A DNA stretch of 64,000 bases, taken from Citrus sinensis (Eukaryota; Streptophyta; Magnoliopsida; Sapindales; Rutaceae). The notes below the pieces were generated by a model. It saw nothing but the letters and a program-made list of their open reading frames with translations, was not told where the DNA came from and made no database searches. The stretch's first letter is position 1. Each line of letters begins with the position of its first letter. Shown here in pieces: positions 1-12,496 of this stretch. Where the stretch lies: assembly GCF_022201045.2 (NCBI RefSeq), contig NC_068558.1, positions 32,197,501 through 32,261,500 on the forward strand, given 5' to 3'. The position numbers and the translations under genes were made by a program.

Positions 1-1040
1 CAATGGGTGCTATTTAGTATTGGCAGAAAAGTATGGGCTGTCTAACGGGTTTTAATCCAAGCTCGCGATTTGAAATCATAGACAATTACTTGTAGCTTAA
101 AAAGTCCATATATGGTGGGCTCAATTAAGAGCTTTTTTTTAAGTCAAGATTTTATAATGAATAATATATATATATATATATATCTACACACACGTTTGTG
201 TGTGTATATATATTATTTTTTTAAGAAAAACTTTATAATATATTATAAAATCCAAGTTAAAAAAGTTGAAAAATAAAAAAAAAAGAAATAAATCGAACAA
301 AACCCGAAACCAAAATCCTTAAATCTCTCATTTCCCTCACTCACCGTCACCGTGCCTTCAGCCTCTCACTGTTCTTGCCGCCTACAGCTAACAGCGTTCA
401 GCTGCGAGCGTCTAGCAGCCACCAATCAACAACCTTATTATATTTCACAACTTCCATCAGCATATTCTCCATTAATTGTAGCTTGATCATGCAATTCTAC
501 AGTGTGAACGTATCAGTGCAGTCCCCCAAAGAGTCACTGATACTATGCAACCAAGGAAAAAAAATTATACCCAAAAACAGTATATATCAATTGGATTCAA
601 AACCAGTAGTGAAATATAATAAGATCCCAAAAGAATTGAAACCCCCTACATAGACATATTTTATCAAATCCCATAGATATAATAAATAGAAAAACAAAAA
701 AAATCTACATTTTAAATAAGCCATTTCTGGTAATATTAAAACATAAATACCAAAAACATCTGACACCAATAATAAAAAAATCAAGAAAATTGAATACTAA
801 TATTACCGAACCCATCTACCTATAAAAATAAAAATTTTCCTCAACATACTAAATTTAATTACTTGAGCAGGTGAAAAGGGGTCCAAAATCATCAAGTACA
901 TTGTTCAATAGAGTTGTAAGGCTGGTCGTTGATGTGAATAGCATGACAGCTGATCGGTGATGTCAGACAATTAGTCGGCAATGGGCAAGCGTGATAAAGA
1001 GTTTCGTCGTGGATGAGTCAGAGGGAGTGGATAAGAATTT
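1..1040. other. AT-rich intergenic DNA, no gene seen
   Basis: No ORF here resembles a known protein. It holds a TA microsatellite (about 162-182) followed by an ACACAC/GTGTGT palindrome, and long A/T runs. The short ORFs have no recognisable motifs and their composition matches the noncoding surroundings. Confidence 0.6.
160..216. repeat. TA microsatellite with CA/TG palindrome
   Basis: A run of alternating TA is followed by CTACACACACG, a short TTT loop and GTGTGTGTATATATA. The two arms are reverse complements, so the stretch could extrude a hairpin or cruciform. It is likely a simple-sequence expansion; no function can be read from it. Confidence 0.7.
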
Positions 1041-2838
1041 ATAGTGTGTTTATTTATTGGAATTACTGGAGTGGAAGCGGAGAATATAAAATTCTCTTAT
1101 TTCAGTGTTTATATGTTTATTTAGGTAGTGTTTATTTTTTGGAGTGGGAGTGTGGAGTGTGGATTCTTCCCACTCTAGTGTTTACTTACCTTAAAAAAGG
1201 AGGAGTGAGAGTGGGAATCTGTGGGTCCCATTTAATTTTGGAGTGGGGAGTGGGATTCCCACTCCCATGGGGAGAGGTGGGAGTGGGAAACTGGGAATCC
1301 ACTCCCCCCTCTTCCTATTTTATCCTTATAAAAATAAAATAAATAAATAAAATTTAATAAAATAAATAATATCATATTTAATAAAATAAATAATATCATC
1401 TTTATTAAAAATAATAATTATATCATCTTTATTAAAAATAATAATTATATCATATTTATTTTATTAAATTTAATAAAATAAAAATACATAAATATTATAT
1501 TTAAATTAATAATATTAAACATTAATTTTAATAAATATTAATTATTTATTTATTTAATAATAATAAATATTTTATTCTAAAAAATATTAATTTTGTACTA
1601 TATTATCAATAATAATATTTCATTTGTGTTGCTATTATTAATAATTTTTATTCACATAATTTAAATTAAAATTAATAAAAAATTATGATTTACATAATTA
1701 AGAATATTAGTAATTATTATTAATTTATAAATATAATAAAATATTTATTTTATTTTCTAAATATATTTTTTATTAATTTTTTAATTATAAATTATAATTC
1801 TGTACATAAGGATAAAATTGTAATTTAAAACAATTTACTCCCAATACAAGACAAAGTAAACAAATAATTAGGATTCTGATTGACAATCCATACTTTTATT
1901 TAGTCTAAGTAAACACCCTACTCTCACTCTCACTCCACACTTCTAATCCAAGGATTCCCACTCCTCAGGATTCCCACTCCAATCCAAAAAGTAAACGCAG
2001 CATTAAAAGTAAAAATATGAATCTTCTACTTTTGCAGTGAGGGGTAAGATTCTCACTCCGATGAGAGGGGGTGGGAGTAGAATCTACTTTAATCTCTTCT
2101 CTTTTTACTATTCTTTTTAAATATAATATAATTATATTTATTAAAATAAAATACTAAATACAATACAATTATATATTTATTAAAATAAAATAATGTTATG
2201 TTTAAAAAAAAATATTAATATCATATTTATTTTAAATGATATTATTTATTAAAAATAAGTGATATTAGTATTTAAATAATAATATTATAATATTTAATAA
2301 GATTACATTTATTAAAAATAATAATAACATAAATTCTAAGTTAAATTTACTTAAAATTAATATTATTATATTTATTTAATAATAATAAATTGTTCATTCT
2401 AAAAAAATATTAATTTTGTACTATATCATTATAACAATATTTCATTTTTTGTTACTCTTATCAATAATTTTTAATTTACATAATTAAATTTAAAATTAAT
2501 AAAAAAATTTACAATTTATATAATTAATAATCTTAATAATTATTATTAACTTATATGATTAAAATTAATTATAAAATAAATAATTTATTTTAAAAATATA
2601 TTTTTTATTCATTTTGTAATTAAAAACTACAATTCTTTAAATAAAAGTAAAATTATGAATTAAAATAATCCATTTCTAATTTAAGGTAAAGTAAACATAT
2701 AAATGATATTTTAATTCTTATTTTACACTCTCATTCTAGAGTAAGTAAAAAACTTACTTCCACCCACACTCTATGTTTCTAATTTTAAGATTCTCACTCA
2801 TTAGGATTTCTAATCTAATCTAAAATTGACGCCCTATC
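1041..2838. mobile_element. outer non-autonomous TIR element (PIF/Harbinger-like), interrupted
   Basis: The left end near 1041 (ATAGTGTGTTTATTT, then GGAGTGG-rich sequence) and the right end near 2838 (read on the minus strand ATAGGGCGTCAATTTT, then GAGTGAGAATC-type sequence) are similar but imperfect inverted ends around an AT-rich core. No transposase ORF is present. The element is split by a related one at 1124-2002. The outer ends and target duplication are not clear, so the borders are approximate and the superfamily is inferred from resemblance to the inner element. Confidence 0.45.
1124..2002. mobile_element. nested non-autonomous PIF/Harbinger-like MITE
   Basis: The left end GGTAGTGTTTA.TTTTTGGAGTGG matches the reverse complement of the right end (TGCTGCGTTTACTTTTTGGATTGG). 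The element is flanked by TTA on both sides (1121-1123 and 2003-2005), the trinucleotide target typical of PIF/Harbinger elements. Subterminal regions are rich in GGGAGTGGG on the left and CCCACTCC on the right, around an AT-rich core. There is no coding capacity. It lies inside an older relative, so it inserted later. Confidence 0.6.
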
Positions 2839-3240
2839 TTTGATCTTTTTGAATTCTTCAGTTACATTTTAATGGTTAAAATTATTTTTAATTTTCAAAT
2901 CTAAAAATTCAAATCGGCACAGGAAGCTTGTCATTTCTGGCTTCCTCATGTTTTTTTTTTAATAATTATGTGGCCTGATATCGTTACTCTTAAAATGCTA
3001 ATAATAATAACTTAATTTATTTAATAATATAAAATGTTAAAATACTGAATATTGTCTATCCAATAGAAAATATTATATTTAACAAAATTTCATACGTAAT
3101 CCAGAACATCCCGGTGCATTTTATTACAGTACGTCGCACCAATTTACTGGACCCGCAGCAAGGAATGTAACTGAAGCTGGGACAGATCAGGAAGCATCTG
3201 GAACTTTTTCTCTGCCGTGCCGGTGTGATCGTATGTACTA
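2839..3240. other. intergenic, upstream of the rhomboid gene
   Basis: AT-rich DNA grading into more mixed composition after about 3100, where the promoter region of the rhomboid gene would be expected. No ORF of note. Confidence 0.5.
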
Positions 3241-3250
3241 CATATATAGG
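3241..3250 (+). promoter_or_regulatory. possible TATA box of rhomboid gene
   Basis: CATATATAGG lies 77 bp before the start codon at 3327. That leaves room for transcription to begin about 30 bp downstream and for a short 5' UTR. Assigned by position and composition only. Confidence 0.35.
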
Positions 3251-3326
3251 CCTTCGCAGTTGGTTTTCAATTCTCGACGCTTTTGCTTTTCTTGACGGTT
3301 AAGAATAGAATAGAATTGGTGAAAAG

Positions 3327-4745
3327 ATGGAGAGAGGAGGAGGAGGATGGAGAGTGTCGCGGGGAATGTTGCCGCTGCTGGCTCTTCACGCTTTCAACGA
3401 GTATCACAGGCTGCCATGGAAACCGCCTGTCACCGCCGCTCTTCTCGCCACCAACACTCTCATCTATCTCCGACCCGCCTTCCTCGATTCTCTCGTTCCT
3501 TCTATCCATGAAGTCTGGTTCAATCCGCATCTCATCCTTAAGGTATTTGTTTTCTTTCTTTTTCTTTTCTTTTATTTTAATTATCAGCATGGAATTACAT
3601 GATTGGGGTTGCATTTTTTTTTTTTTGCCAGATTCTTCCATTATTGGTTCTCTTGATTTTATCATATTAAAAACAAATAATAATCTAGTTTATCGTTTTA
3701 ATTAAATTAAAATGTTTTGATATGGCACATAGATTCTAATGCCTGCAAATTGCTTTTAGATTTGCAATTTGGTTCATGTGCTGAGTTTTTTTTTTTTAAT
3801 AATGTCATGGTTGGTAGTTGTTTGTTAAGAAATTATATGTGATTAAATCTTAAAGATACACTGTTATAAATGCGCGTGGCAAAAGAGTTCAGTTTAACAC
3901 CGATTCCAAAATCATATTTTTAGTATTTGCTCATGTTGGATGATTAATGTTTGATGTTTTCATTTGATGAACAGTACAAGGACCTCAAACGATTCTTCTT
4001 GTCGCCATTCTATCATGCGAGTGAATCTCACCTGTTCTACAATATGATGTCACTTTTATGGAAGGGGATTCAGTTGGAAACTTCAATGGGAAGTAATGAA
4101 TTTGCTGCTATGGTTGTTGCACTACTTGCCATGTCCCAGGGCATCACACTGCTACTAGCCAAATCCCTTGTACTTTTCTTTGATTACGAGAGAGCATATT
4201 ACTCTGAATATGCTGTTGGCTTTTCTGGTGTCCTTTTTGCCATGAAAGTTGTTCTCAATTCTCGGTCTGAAGACTATACTAACGTACATGGGCTGTTGGT
4301 ACCGGCACGATATGCTGCTTGGGCAGAGTTGATTATTATTCAGATGTTTGTGCCTGGTGTCTCGTTTCTTGGTCATCTTGGTGGTATACTTGCTGGGATT
4401 CTGTATTTGAAGTTGAAAGGTGGTTATTCGGGTTCAGACCCGCTGACTACAATCATTAGAGGTGCTACTGGTGTATTGAGTTGGCCTTTGAGGTTTGCAC
4501 GATACCTGTTTCGGCGGCCTAGGATTTATGGTCGAGGAACTGTTGGTGGAAGTGACACACGAAGAACTGCCCCTATCATATGGAGGTGCCCTGCATGCAC
4601 GTTTGATAATTCCGGTTGGTTAAGCATATGTGAGATGTGTGGAACAAGTCGGAGTGGCAATGATTTGTCATCTGATCAGCTGTCACGTCATTCCAATATT
4701 CCCTTGGAAGAATTACGCCATCGAAGAATTGAAAGATTTGGTTGA
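3327..4745 (+). CDS. RBL14: rhomboid-like protein with C-terminal RanBP2 zinc finger (RBL14 type)
   Basis: Two exons, 3327-3542 and 3975-4745 (donor AAG|GTATTT, acceptor GAACAG|TAC), give 328 residues. The rhomboid core is intact. The loop HLFYNMMSLLWKG is the conserved His/Asn region. GFSGVLFAMK carries the GxSG catalytic serine, and SFLGHLGGILAG in a later membrane segment carries the partner histidine. These make a Ser/His intramembrane protease likely. The tail carries one RanBP2-type zinc finger, WRCPACTFDNSGWLSICEMC, with Cys spaced 2-10-2, a combination known for the plant RBL14 subfamily (often labelled mitochondrial). The ATG at 3327 was chosen because it is the first in frame; the ATG at 3366 (MLPLLAL) is an alternative. 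The final exon ends in a conserved basic tail (ELRHRRIERFG). Substrate is unknown; organelle location is family knowledge, not seen here. Confidence 0.92.
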
Positions 4746-6274
4746 CAATCAATCTTGATTGATTCGATGACTCATTAGATAAATTGTGACTTTCCAGCCT
4801 TCTTAGAAGCTAGAACAGATACTGTTGCAGTAAGCGCTGCAATTAATATGCTGCGGAGCAAATGTTGAGAATCTGGTTTCCTGCATCCTAATGAATTTAG
4901 GATTATCAATTGACCACTACAGGGGTGCCCTTCCGAGATATCATATTGACTTCTGAGTTCTGCTGAGATGAGGGATTCTACCATGTTGGTGACTCAATCA
5001 TCAATTGTCATTTATAATGTTGTTTACTGCTTGTACTTGTCAAACTCTAGTGACTGCCCAGCAGAAATGGTGACTGAATTTAGTTGGTTCTGGTTCGCAA
5101 GCTGAAGTAATGAGTCAGATAAATTACCTGCTACGGTTTACTGATTGTTTTGAACGATTTCCAAATACATCAATACGACATGTTACATGTATTAGTTTGA
5201 TTTTTGGAAGTACTTCTGGTCTCTTTTGGTTTTAGCAAAAGTAAATGTATTTAGATCAAATTTTCTTGGAACCAGGTGTAATTTATTAGCGGAATCTTCA
5301 CTCTGCATGACATGTCAGAACTTCTCAGACAGTGCCAATCATGCACTACTAGGCTGGAAGAAATATGCATACAAAGCCTGGAGGCTACTACTGGCTACCC
5401 CATTTGTAGCATTAATAAATTAAAGGAGAAAAATGGGCCTCTCCACGGTTTACCAGTGTAAACTCTTGCATCCCTTTGCCAAACTGGAATTTGAAAATTA
5501 TTTTACAGTCGTAGCTTTCGCATTCCAGGAAATGATTCCAGCGTAAAGGAACAAGAGGGATCCATCCTGCAATGATAACAGCTGAAGAGACCAAGTGGCT
5601 GGAAATAATTTGAAGTGAAATCCAACTTCTGATGCTGACATTAATTCAGCGATTGAACAGATTGGGGCTTGGGCCAATTATTAGAATCTGCAATTTTGAC
5701 ATGACGACAGCTGCAGAAAGAATTTTTGGGCGATGTAGAGCAAGCAAGCAATAGGCCATGAGGGTTTGGTATCACAGTGGCAGTCAATTTAGGTGTATAT
5801 TCTCTCATTGTAGAATCTAGTTGATACCCAAAATGTTGTCAAAAGATAGCTTGTAGAAATGAGATAAGTTTGGTGATTTGATTTGGGAAACCCAAAGCAA
5901 ATGTCAAGGGTCAGGTTTGTTACTAGCAGTCATACATGTCTTATGTACTCTGTAATGTTTCTCTCTTAGTCAAAATGTTTCTCTGAAAAATGATAATTCT
6001 CTTGTTGCTGTCATAAGAACAACGGGGTTGAACTTGGAACTTTACCAGAATCTGTATACAAATGTTGGATTTTCCTTTTTCAATTTATATACTTTTTTAC
6101 TTCTTTTAGATAATGAAACCCGTAAAAAAATTCATTGCGCTGGTTTAGTCTTATCCTGATGCAACGCACGTGTGGACCGTGCACACGTGTGAACGTAATG
6201 AGAGCCAAAAATATCAAATTGTTGCAGCGGAGAGAGAAGTATAATAATATCTTACAAGTAAGGATTCGTCATCG
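4746..6274. other. intergenic; 3' UTR of rhomboid gene then no recognisable gene
   Basis: The first few hundred bases are probably the 3' UTR of the rhomboid gene, and the last roughly 150 bases the helicase promoter. Short ORFs at 4775-4984 and 5226-5594 have no motif I recognise. No repeats or RNA genes seen. Confidence 0.5.
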
Positions 6275-6298
6275 ATGCTAGGAAGAGTAGAGCAAGTC

Positions 6299-9200
6299 AT
6301 GTTGGCGAAAGCAGCAGCTAGTTTTGGTCTTCCTCTGGCATCACCTCCGCTTAGAAGAAACAGCAACACTGACAAACTGATGAACAAATGCGTCCTTCCA
6401 CTTCTAAACCCGAACCCAGTTGGGCGACCCGGAGCCAGAGTAGTTTTGGTTAGGGCCAGTGGTGGTGATGGCGGCGGCGGTGGTTACAGTCGGACGCCAT
6501 TAGAAACGGCAGGTGCCTGTGAGCTAATCGATAACGACACAGGCGAGAAAGTGATAGTTTGGGGTGGAACTGACGACGACCACGACCACGACCCTCCCAT
6601 TCCTCCAAAGCACCTTCTTGATTCCTCCAATTGGAACAAGGACCCCTCTCAACCCACCACTTCAGCTCCAGGTCCTCTCTCTCTTTCTCAGTCTTGGTTC
6701 TTGTAGTATTATAGATAATGGAATAGCTCTATTGATTGATTTGACAGTGTTGATAACTTCAGATGATTTAATCTCACAATAGATAACTGGCTAATGTCGT
6801 AGTTATAGATAAGCTGTCATATCAGTTGGGACTGAAATGCTGAGATTATAGTTCGAACCCCTAGCATCACCCTTGAACAATAATGTTTTGCTAACAAAAT
6901 TGGGGTACAAACTATTGCAAACTCTGTATCCCGACTTTGTAAATTTATAATTACTCTTAATCAAATGCCTCAATCTAATAAACGTTATGGATACGATTGC
7001 TGATCTTTCACACCTACTTAATTTCCCATGACAGTTTTGAGAAACAATGATTGTTCAATTCCATCCAAAAAGGGAGTGATTTCTAGCTTTTCAAGATTGA
7101 AAGCTCAGAGAGTAAAAGCTGTTGTAGATAAACGCAGTGCCATGGGGAAGAAGACGGTAAATGCCCTCAAACAAGAGGGAAGACTTTCTAAAACTACACC
7201 GTCGCTAGAAAACTTCAGAGAGCTTGGAGAACACATAGTCGATAATGATGTACCTGCAGAAAGCATTGATAAGAACATCTCAGATTATAATAGTAGGTCG
7301 AATAAACATGAAAAATCAGGCACCAAAATAGATAGAGGATGGCGTAGTGGTGGTTCCATTCATAACCTTCAATATGAGCCAACAGACTGCCCGAAGCAAA
7401 GACATAAATATTCTGCCGATGGAGACTTTTTTAGTCGAAAATCCTTTAAAGAATTAGGATGCAGTGATTATATGATTGAATCCTTGAAACGGCAGAATTT
7501 CCTTCGTCCTTCACAGATTCAGGTACGTTGGTAACATGCTCTTATGACCACCAGAAGAAGAGTGATGAGAATACAGTGCACAAGAGTTCATTTCCTTAGG
7601 ATCCACCTCTAAATGTCAGTTCATAGTTACTTATATTACTGTTCCATTCCGTGGACTTTATTCTGCTACCATTCATGAACTTTAGAGTTATCTCCTAATT
7701 TGAACCATAACAACTCCGCCATCCTTCCTCTTTGAATTTCCACCAACCAAAGACAAAAAGAAAGGAATAGAAAGGTCACATTTGTTCCTATTCATCTCAA
7801 ATGTACTTAACCGAGGGTTACATTTATTTTGTTTGCTGTGCTGACTTCAAACTGCATTTAAGAGTTTTTCATTTCTTTTCTTTCTTTGAGTAAATATTGA
7901 AGCCACCATCACATTCTTGCCTCAGTGCTTTTATTGCCTATTCTTGTTTTGCATTAAAGTTGGTAGTTTTATAGTGGCATTAGTTGGTTTGGGACCTCAA
8001 TATGCATGGTGAATTATTTTGTAGAAATCTGATATGTAGCTATATATTGTACTATGAATTTTGTGTAGGGTCACTACAATTGTGTGCCGGAAAGTTAGTG
8101 TTTTTATTTATTTTTTCTAAATTATATAACTCTTATGTTTTGAAAAATCACATGTCAACCATTGCCAAAAAGTTATTGTTCTGTGATGTATTTGTATGCA
8201 TGTCAAACTTCTTTTATGATTGCAGGCCATGGCATTTCCACCTGTTGTTGAGGGAAAGAGCTGTATTTTAGCTGATCAAAGTGGATCAGGGAAGACATTG
8301 GCATATCTTTTGCCTGTGATTCAGCGTCTTAGGCAAGAAGAGCTCCAAGGAATTAGCAAATCCACTTCAGGAAGTCCTCGGGTAGTTATCTTGGCACCAA
8401 CAGCTGAGTTGGCTTCTCAGGTGAGCTATTTTTCCAATGGATCCCTGATCTATTGCACTATCTCATCTTATTTGTTTCCTTTCTTTGTTCATCGTTGCTC
8501 AGACAACAGATAAACTACTGTCAGTTCTTTGATACGCATGAACATATTAATCTGTGTTTGAAGGATTTATAATTACCTGCGTTTGTGAATTTCTAGTCAT
8601 TCCACTTCTATATGCAAACAAACAACTCATGATTTTTATAATGCCATCAATCTTATGAAGGTCGAAAATGTTGCATGCTGACATAGAACTTCAGAAAAGA
8701 AGCTTGAAATTGTATGTTTGAGTGATAGTAAAGAACTTTTTAACATTTTTTTTTTCTAAATTTTAAGCTCATCTGTGTTATATTCTTCCTTTTTTTGGAC
8801 TTTTAGGAAAGTTAATTAGTACATAATTTAAAATTTAATAATATAATAGTGGTATACAAGGTTTCAAGCTCTGCTACGGTAAGTGATAACAAGAAAACAC
8901 AATGGGTTGTAACTGAAAAGGAAAGTATGTGTAGTGATTAGAGGAGTGGCCCTATAAAGAGCAAAATTGCTTACTAGAAGCTGTCAAGCTGTCCCAAGCC
9001 GACAAGGGGTGAAGTTTTGTCTCTTTTCCTTATACCTAAAAGGCTTTGCCTCTTTGTATTAGTTTGAGATTCCTATTGATTTGTTTAGGCCACATTTCAC
9101 TTTTATTTTCTGATACTTCCTTTTTGAATTAAAAGTTTTGTCTTCTCTCTCTTTTTTCTATCTTTACCTATCTTTGCTTCCGTATTTGGGAGAACTGCAT

Positions 9201-11244
9201 TAAAAGAAAAAGTGTTGGCTTATCTTCTAAGGTAGGCATCTGTATTACAGGGGCACAATATTATCAAGGCCTACAGAATTACTAACAATGCAGAAGGATA
9301 TATGCACAGTGTACCATGAACAAAGTTTGAAATTTTAGTGTTGTAGACATCTTTTCAATGGCAGTGTTTATTATTGGTTAATCGTGGTGTAACTTTTGCA
9401 GGTTTTGAGTAATTGCCGATCGTTATCCAAATTTGGAGTTCCATTCCGGTCTATGGTTGTGACAGGAGGTTTTCGACAGAAAACTCAACTAGAAAATCTT
9501 CAAGAAGGTGTTGATGTTTTAATTGCTACACCTGGTCGTTTCATGTTCTTAATTAAAGAAGGAATCTTGCAGCTGATAAATCTTAGATGGTATGCAAGGA
9601 CAGCTTCCTTGAATATTGAATCACATTTTTCTTATATTTAGCAATAAATAAGATTACAAAACTTGACTTTCCAGAAGGATGAAAAAATAAAAAAAATAAA
9701 GAGAGAAAAAGAGAGATTATAAAACTTGTAGGGCCCTCTGATTTCAATTTTGAGTAATAGACAATTTTGTGTTTTGTTCTTTCTTTCTTCTATTTTTGGC
9801 ATAGTGGTCTCAATCTTAGTTTCATTTGTATGTCCTGCTGTTGCACAATGGCATGGCATATAAACTTTTTAAGATATTCTGCTGGAACTTATATCTTTTC
9901 GAACTTTTTGTTGCAGTGCCATTTTGGATGAAGTAGATATACTCTTTAATGATGAGGATTTTGAAGTAGCACTGCAATCTTTGATTAGTTCTTCACCTGT
10001 CACTGCACAATATCTATTTGTGACTGCAACTTTACCTGTAGAAATATATAACAAGCTAGTTGAAGTTTTTCCAGATTGCAAAGTAGTCATGGGACCTGGC
10101 ATGCACCGTATAAGCCCAGGTCTTGAAGAGGTTAGTTTCAGTTGTTTATTCCTCACCATTTGTTTTTTCATATGTGCACATAAATATTTTAATTAAGATA
10201 CGAAGAATTTTCTGTGGAAGTGACTCAGATTCACTTCTTATCTGTTCTCTGCATGTTAAAAGAAGATGATTTTCATAATAATACATAGAGATTGCAAATA
10301 AGCATCCAATTTGTTTAAATTCAGGGGTAGATTATGTACCAAAACAAAGTAATTTTCATAATTATACCAAATGTTATACATGGGGAAGACATTTTGAAGT
10401 CAATCAATATAAAAAATTAACTAGTTTGCATTTCCAGTTTCTCGTAGATTGCAGTGGAGATCAAGAATCAGATAAAACTCCAGAAACAGCTTTTCTCAAC
10501 AAGAAATCTGCTCTTCTGCAGCTGATTGAGAAAAGTCCAGTTTCCAAGACGATTGTTTTCTGCAACAAGGTGTGTTTCAGCTATAAGTGCAATAATTTAT
10601 TTGGATTTTTTTCGGAAATAAGGAATGTTCAGTTTTAATCGTACAGAACATAAATAATATTTCCCTGGATTGTAGTTTGTAATGATTTCATGCTTAGCAG
10701 ATTGAGACATGCAGAAAAGTTGAGAATATATTGAAACGTTTTGATAGAAAAGAAACTCGTGTGCGAGTTCTACCATTTCATGCTGCTCTTGACCAAGAGA
10801 CAAGGCTTGCAAATATGAAGGAGTTCACTACTTCACGTTCGAAAGAAGCACGTTTGTTTCTAGTCTGCACTGATAGGTATTTTAGTTTATGAAATTTTCT
10901 AGTCAAGTTGAACTACACTAATATCATAAAAATAGTCTAGTTAATTCTTGGTCTATGGCAGAAAGTCATGAAATAAAAACAATGCTTTATCTGAAACTCA
11001 TTGCAGAGCATCTCGTGGAATTGATTTTGCGGGTGTGGATCATGTTGTACTCTTTGACTTTCCACGTGATCCTAGTGAATATGTGCGCCGTGTTGGAAGA
11101 ACTGCCAGAGGTGCTGGAGGAACAGGCAAAGCATTCATATTTGTTGTCGGCAAGCAAGTTTCTCTCGCGCAAAGGATAATGGAAAGAAATCGTAAGGGCC
11201 ATCCATTGCACGATGTGCCATCAGCTTTTGAGCTAATGCGTTGA
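6299..11244 (+). CDS. RH50: DEAD-box ATP-dependent RNA helicase, plastid type (RH50-like)
   Basis: Eight exons: 6299-6671, 7035-7522, 8226-8420, 9402-9589, 9917-10130, 10438-10569, 10701-10876 and 11007-11244, about 667 residues. Motifs in order: Q motif ([12 protein letters not shown]), I (ADQSGSGKT), Ia (APTAELASQ), Ib (TPGR), II (DEVD in place of DEAD), III (VTATL), IV (TIVFCNK), V (RASRGIDF) and VI ([11 protein letters not shown]). This is a complete two-domain SF2 helicase that would unwind or remodel RNA using ATP. The Ser/Ala/Arg-rich N-terminus before the acidic linker fits a plastid transit peptide. I favour the ATG at 6299 ([10 protein letters not shown]), which resembles family starts; the ATG at 6275 is in frame and adds eight residues. 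The exon 1 donor (CCAG|GTCCTC) is weak, so that border is the least certain. The RH50 group is linked to plastid rRNA maturation, consistent with but not proven by the adjacent L18 gene. Confidence 0.9.
6800..6960 (+). repeat. possible decayed SINE-like segment in helicase intron 1
   Basis: CAGTTGGGACTGAAATGCTGAG followed about 15 bases later by AGTTCGAACCCC resembles the A-box/B-box spacing of a tRNA-derived SINE. No target duplication or poly-A tail is evident, so the call is weak. Confidence 0.2.
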
Positions 11245-12496
11245 AAAAATAGCACACTGGGGAGGTAATAACAAATGCTAATCGCTGCTGCCCCCATCAA
11301 CAGTGTGGATGAAAAATATTAGAAATAAAGCTGATTTGAATGATGTGCGGGTAGTGTTTGACTGGATGATGAGCATGAATATTGCATGAAGGAACAACAG
11401 ATCTAACAACTGATCTGTGGCTTTTTGCCAGAAGTGAGGGTGATGTTACTCCTGGAATTCTCAAGGTTGCAAGAAAGTATTTGAAGGTCGGATATTCTCA
11501 TGAAGGGAGCAAAGTGACGCTGAAATGAATTTGTAACTATTTCGAGCAGACACGTGTCATAAATTATGAATGTCTATTGTTTAGATTATTAGTCAAGTTT
11601 TGCCAAGCTGATCAATGGAAATATGGTAAGTTCATGTATGTGAAGGAAATTATTTGGTTGTAAAAGACTGACTGGAGTGTCCAAATGTAATTTTTTACCA
11701 CTTGTAGAGAGAAACAATTTCAGAATTTCCTCCATTATACATTTGGTATTAAAAAAAAAACGATAAAGAAAAATTTATCTTTTAGTAAATTAAAATAACA
11801 ACACGTGTAAAATTACAAAGTTGGAGTAAACTCTAAACGTTACTAGAGCACATTGATTTGTTGCAGGGTAATGGTTGGGATAACATGCAAGAATATAGAT
11901 ACAATAAGAATATGTAGTAGGGTAAATGCTTTTTGATCTCTATAGTTTAACTTAATTAATTTGTTATCTCCTACTTTTTTTATAAAAAAAAATTAATAAA
12001 TGTTGTATATCAGTTTAAGTTGAAATGTAAGGCTCAATCTACTTATCATAGGATTTTCATGTAATGCATGTTAAGTTTATGTAAATTTGAAGTTAAATAA
12101 GAAAAGTAAAAAACAGTCCTACCACTTCAACATATGCTCGACCACCAAATACTATCATTTTGGCAAACACGCAAAGCAGTAGGACGCGAACAGACCCAGT
12201 ATTCCAGTGAATCTAACCTTAAAATCTACTAAAATTTAATATGGAAAATAATAAATCACATTATGATACCCACATTGCACACTGCCGAATGGCATAGCCT
12301 CCTCGGTGGACTAAATGAACATTTCACCCAAAAAAACCAGTGTAAATACTAAATAGTTACAAGCCCAGGGGCTGAAAAGTACAAAACCGGCCGGGGTCCG
12401 GATAACTGGATAAGGGGCAAGGGAATTAAGAAAAAAGAGTATTGCGGGATTTTTTAATGCTATCTGTTTGGTTCCGAAAGTGTAAGGAGGAAGGGA
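11245..12496. other. intergenic between helicase and L18
   Basis: Includes the helicase 3' UTR (roughly to 11750) and the L18 promoter. No ORF or structured repeat of note; AT-rich in the middle. Confidence 0.5.

Noticed and set aside
3267-3665. Minus-strand ORF of 132 residues opposite rhomboid exon 1
   Set aside because: Shadow of exon 1 and its intron; low-complexity Lys/Glu-rich, with no conservation cue.
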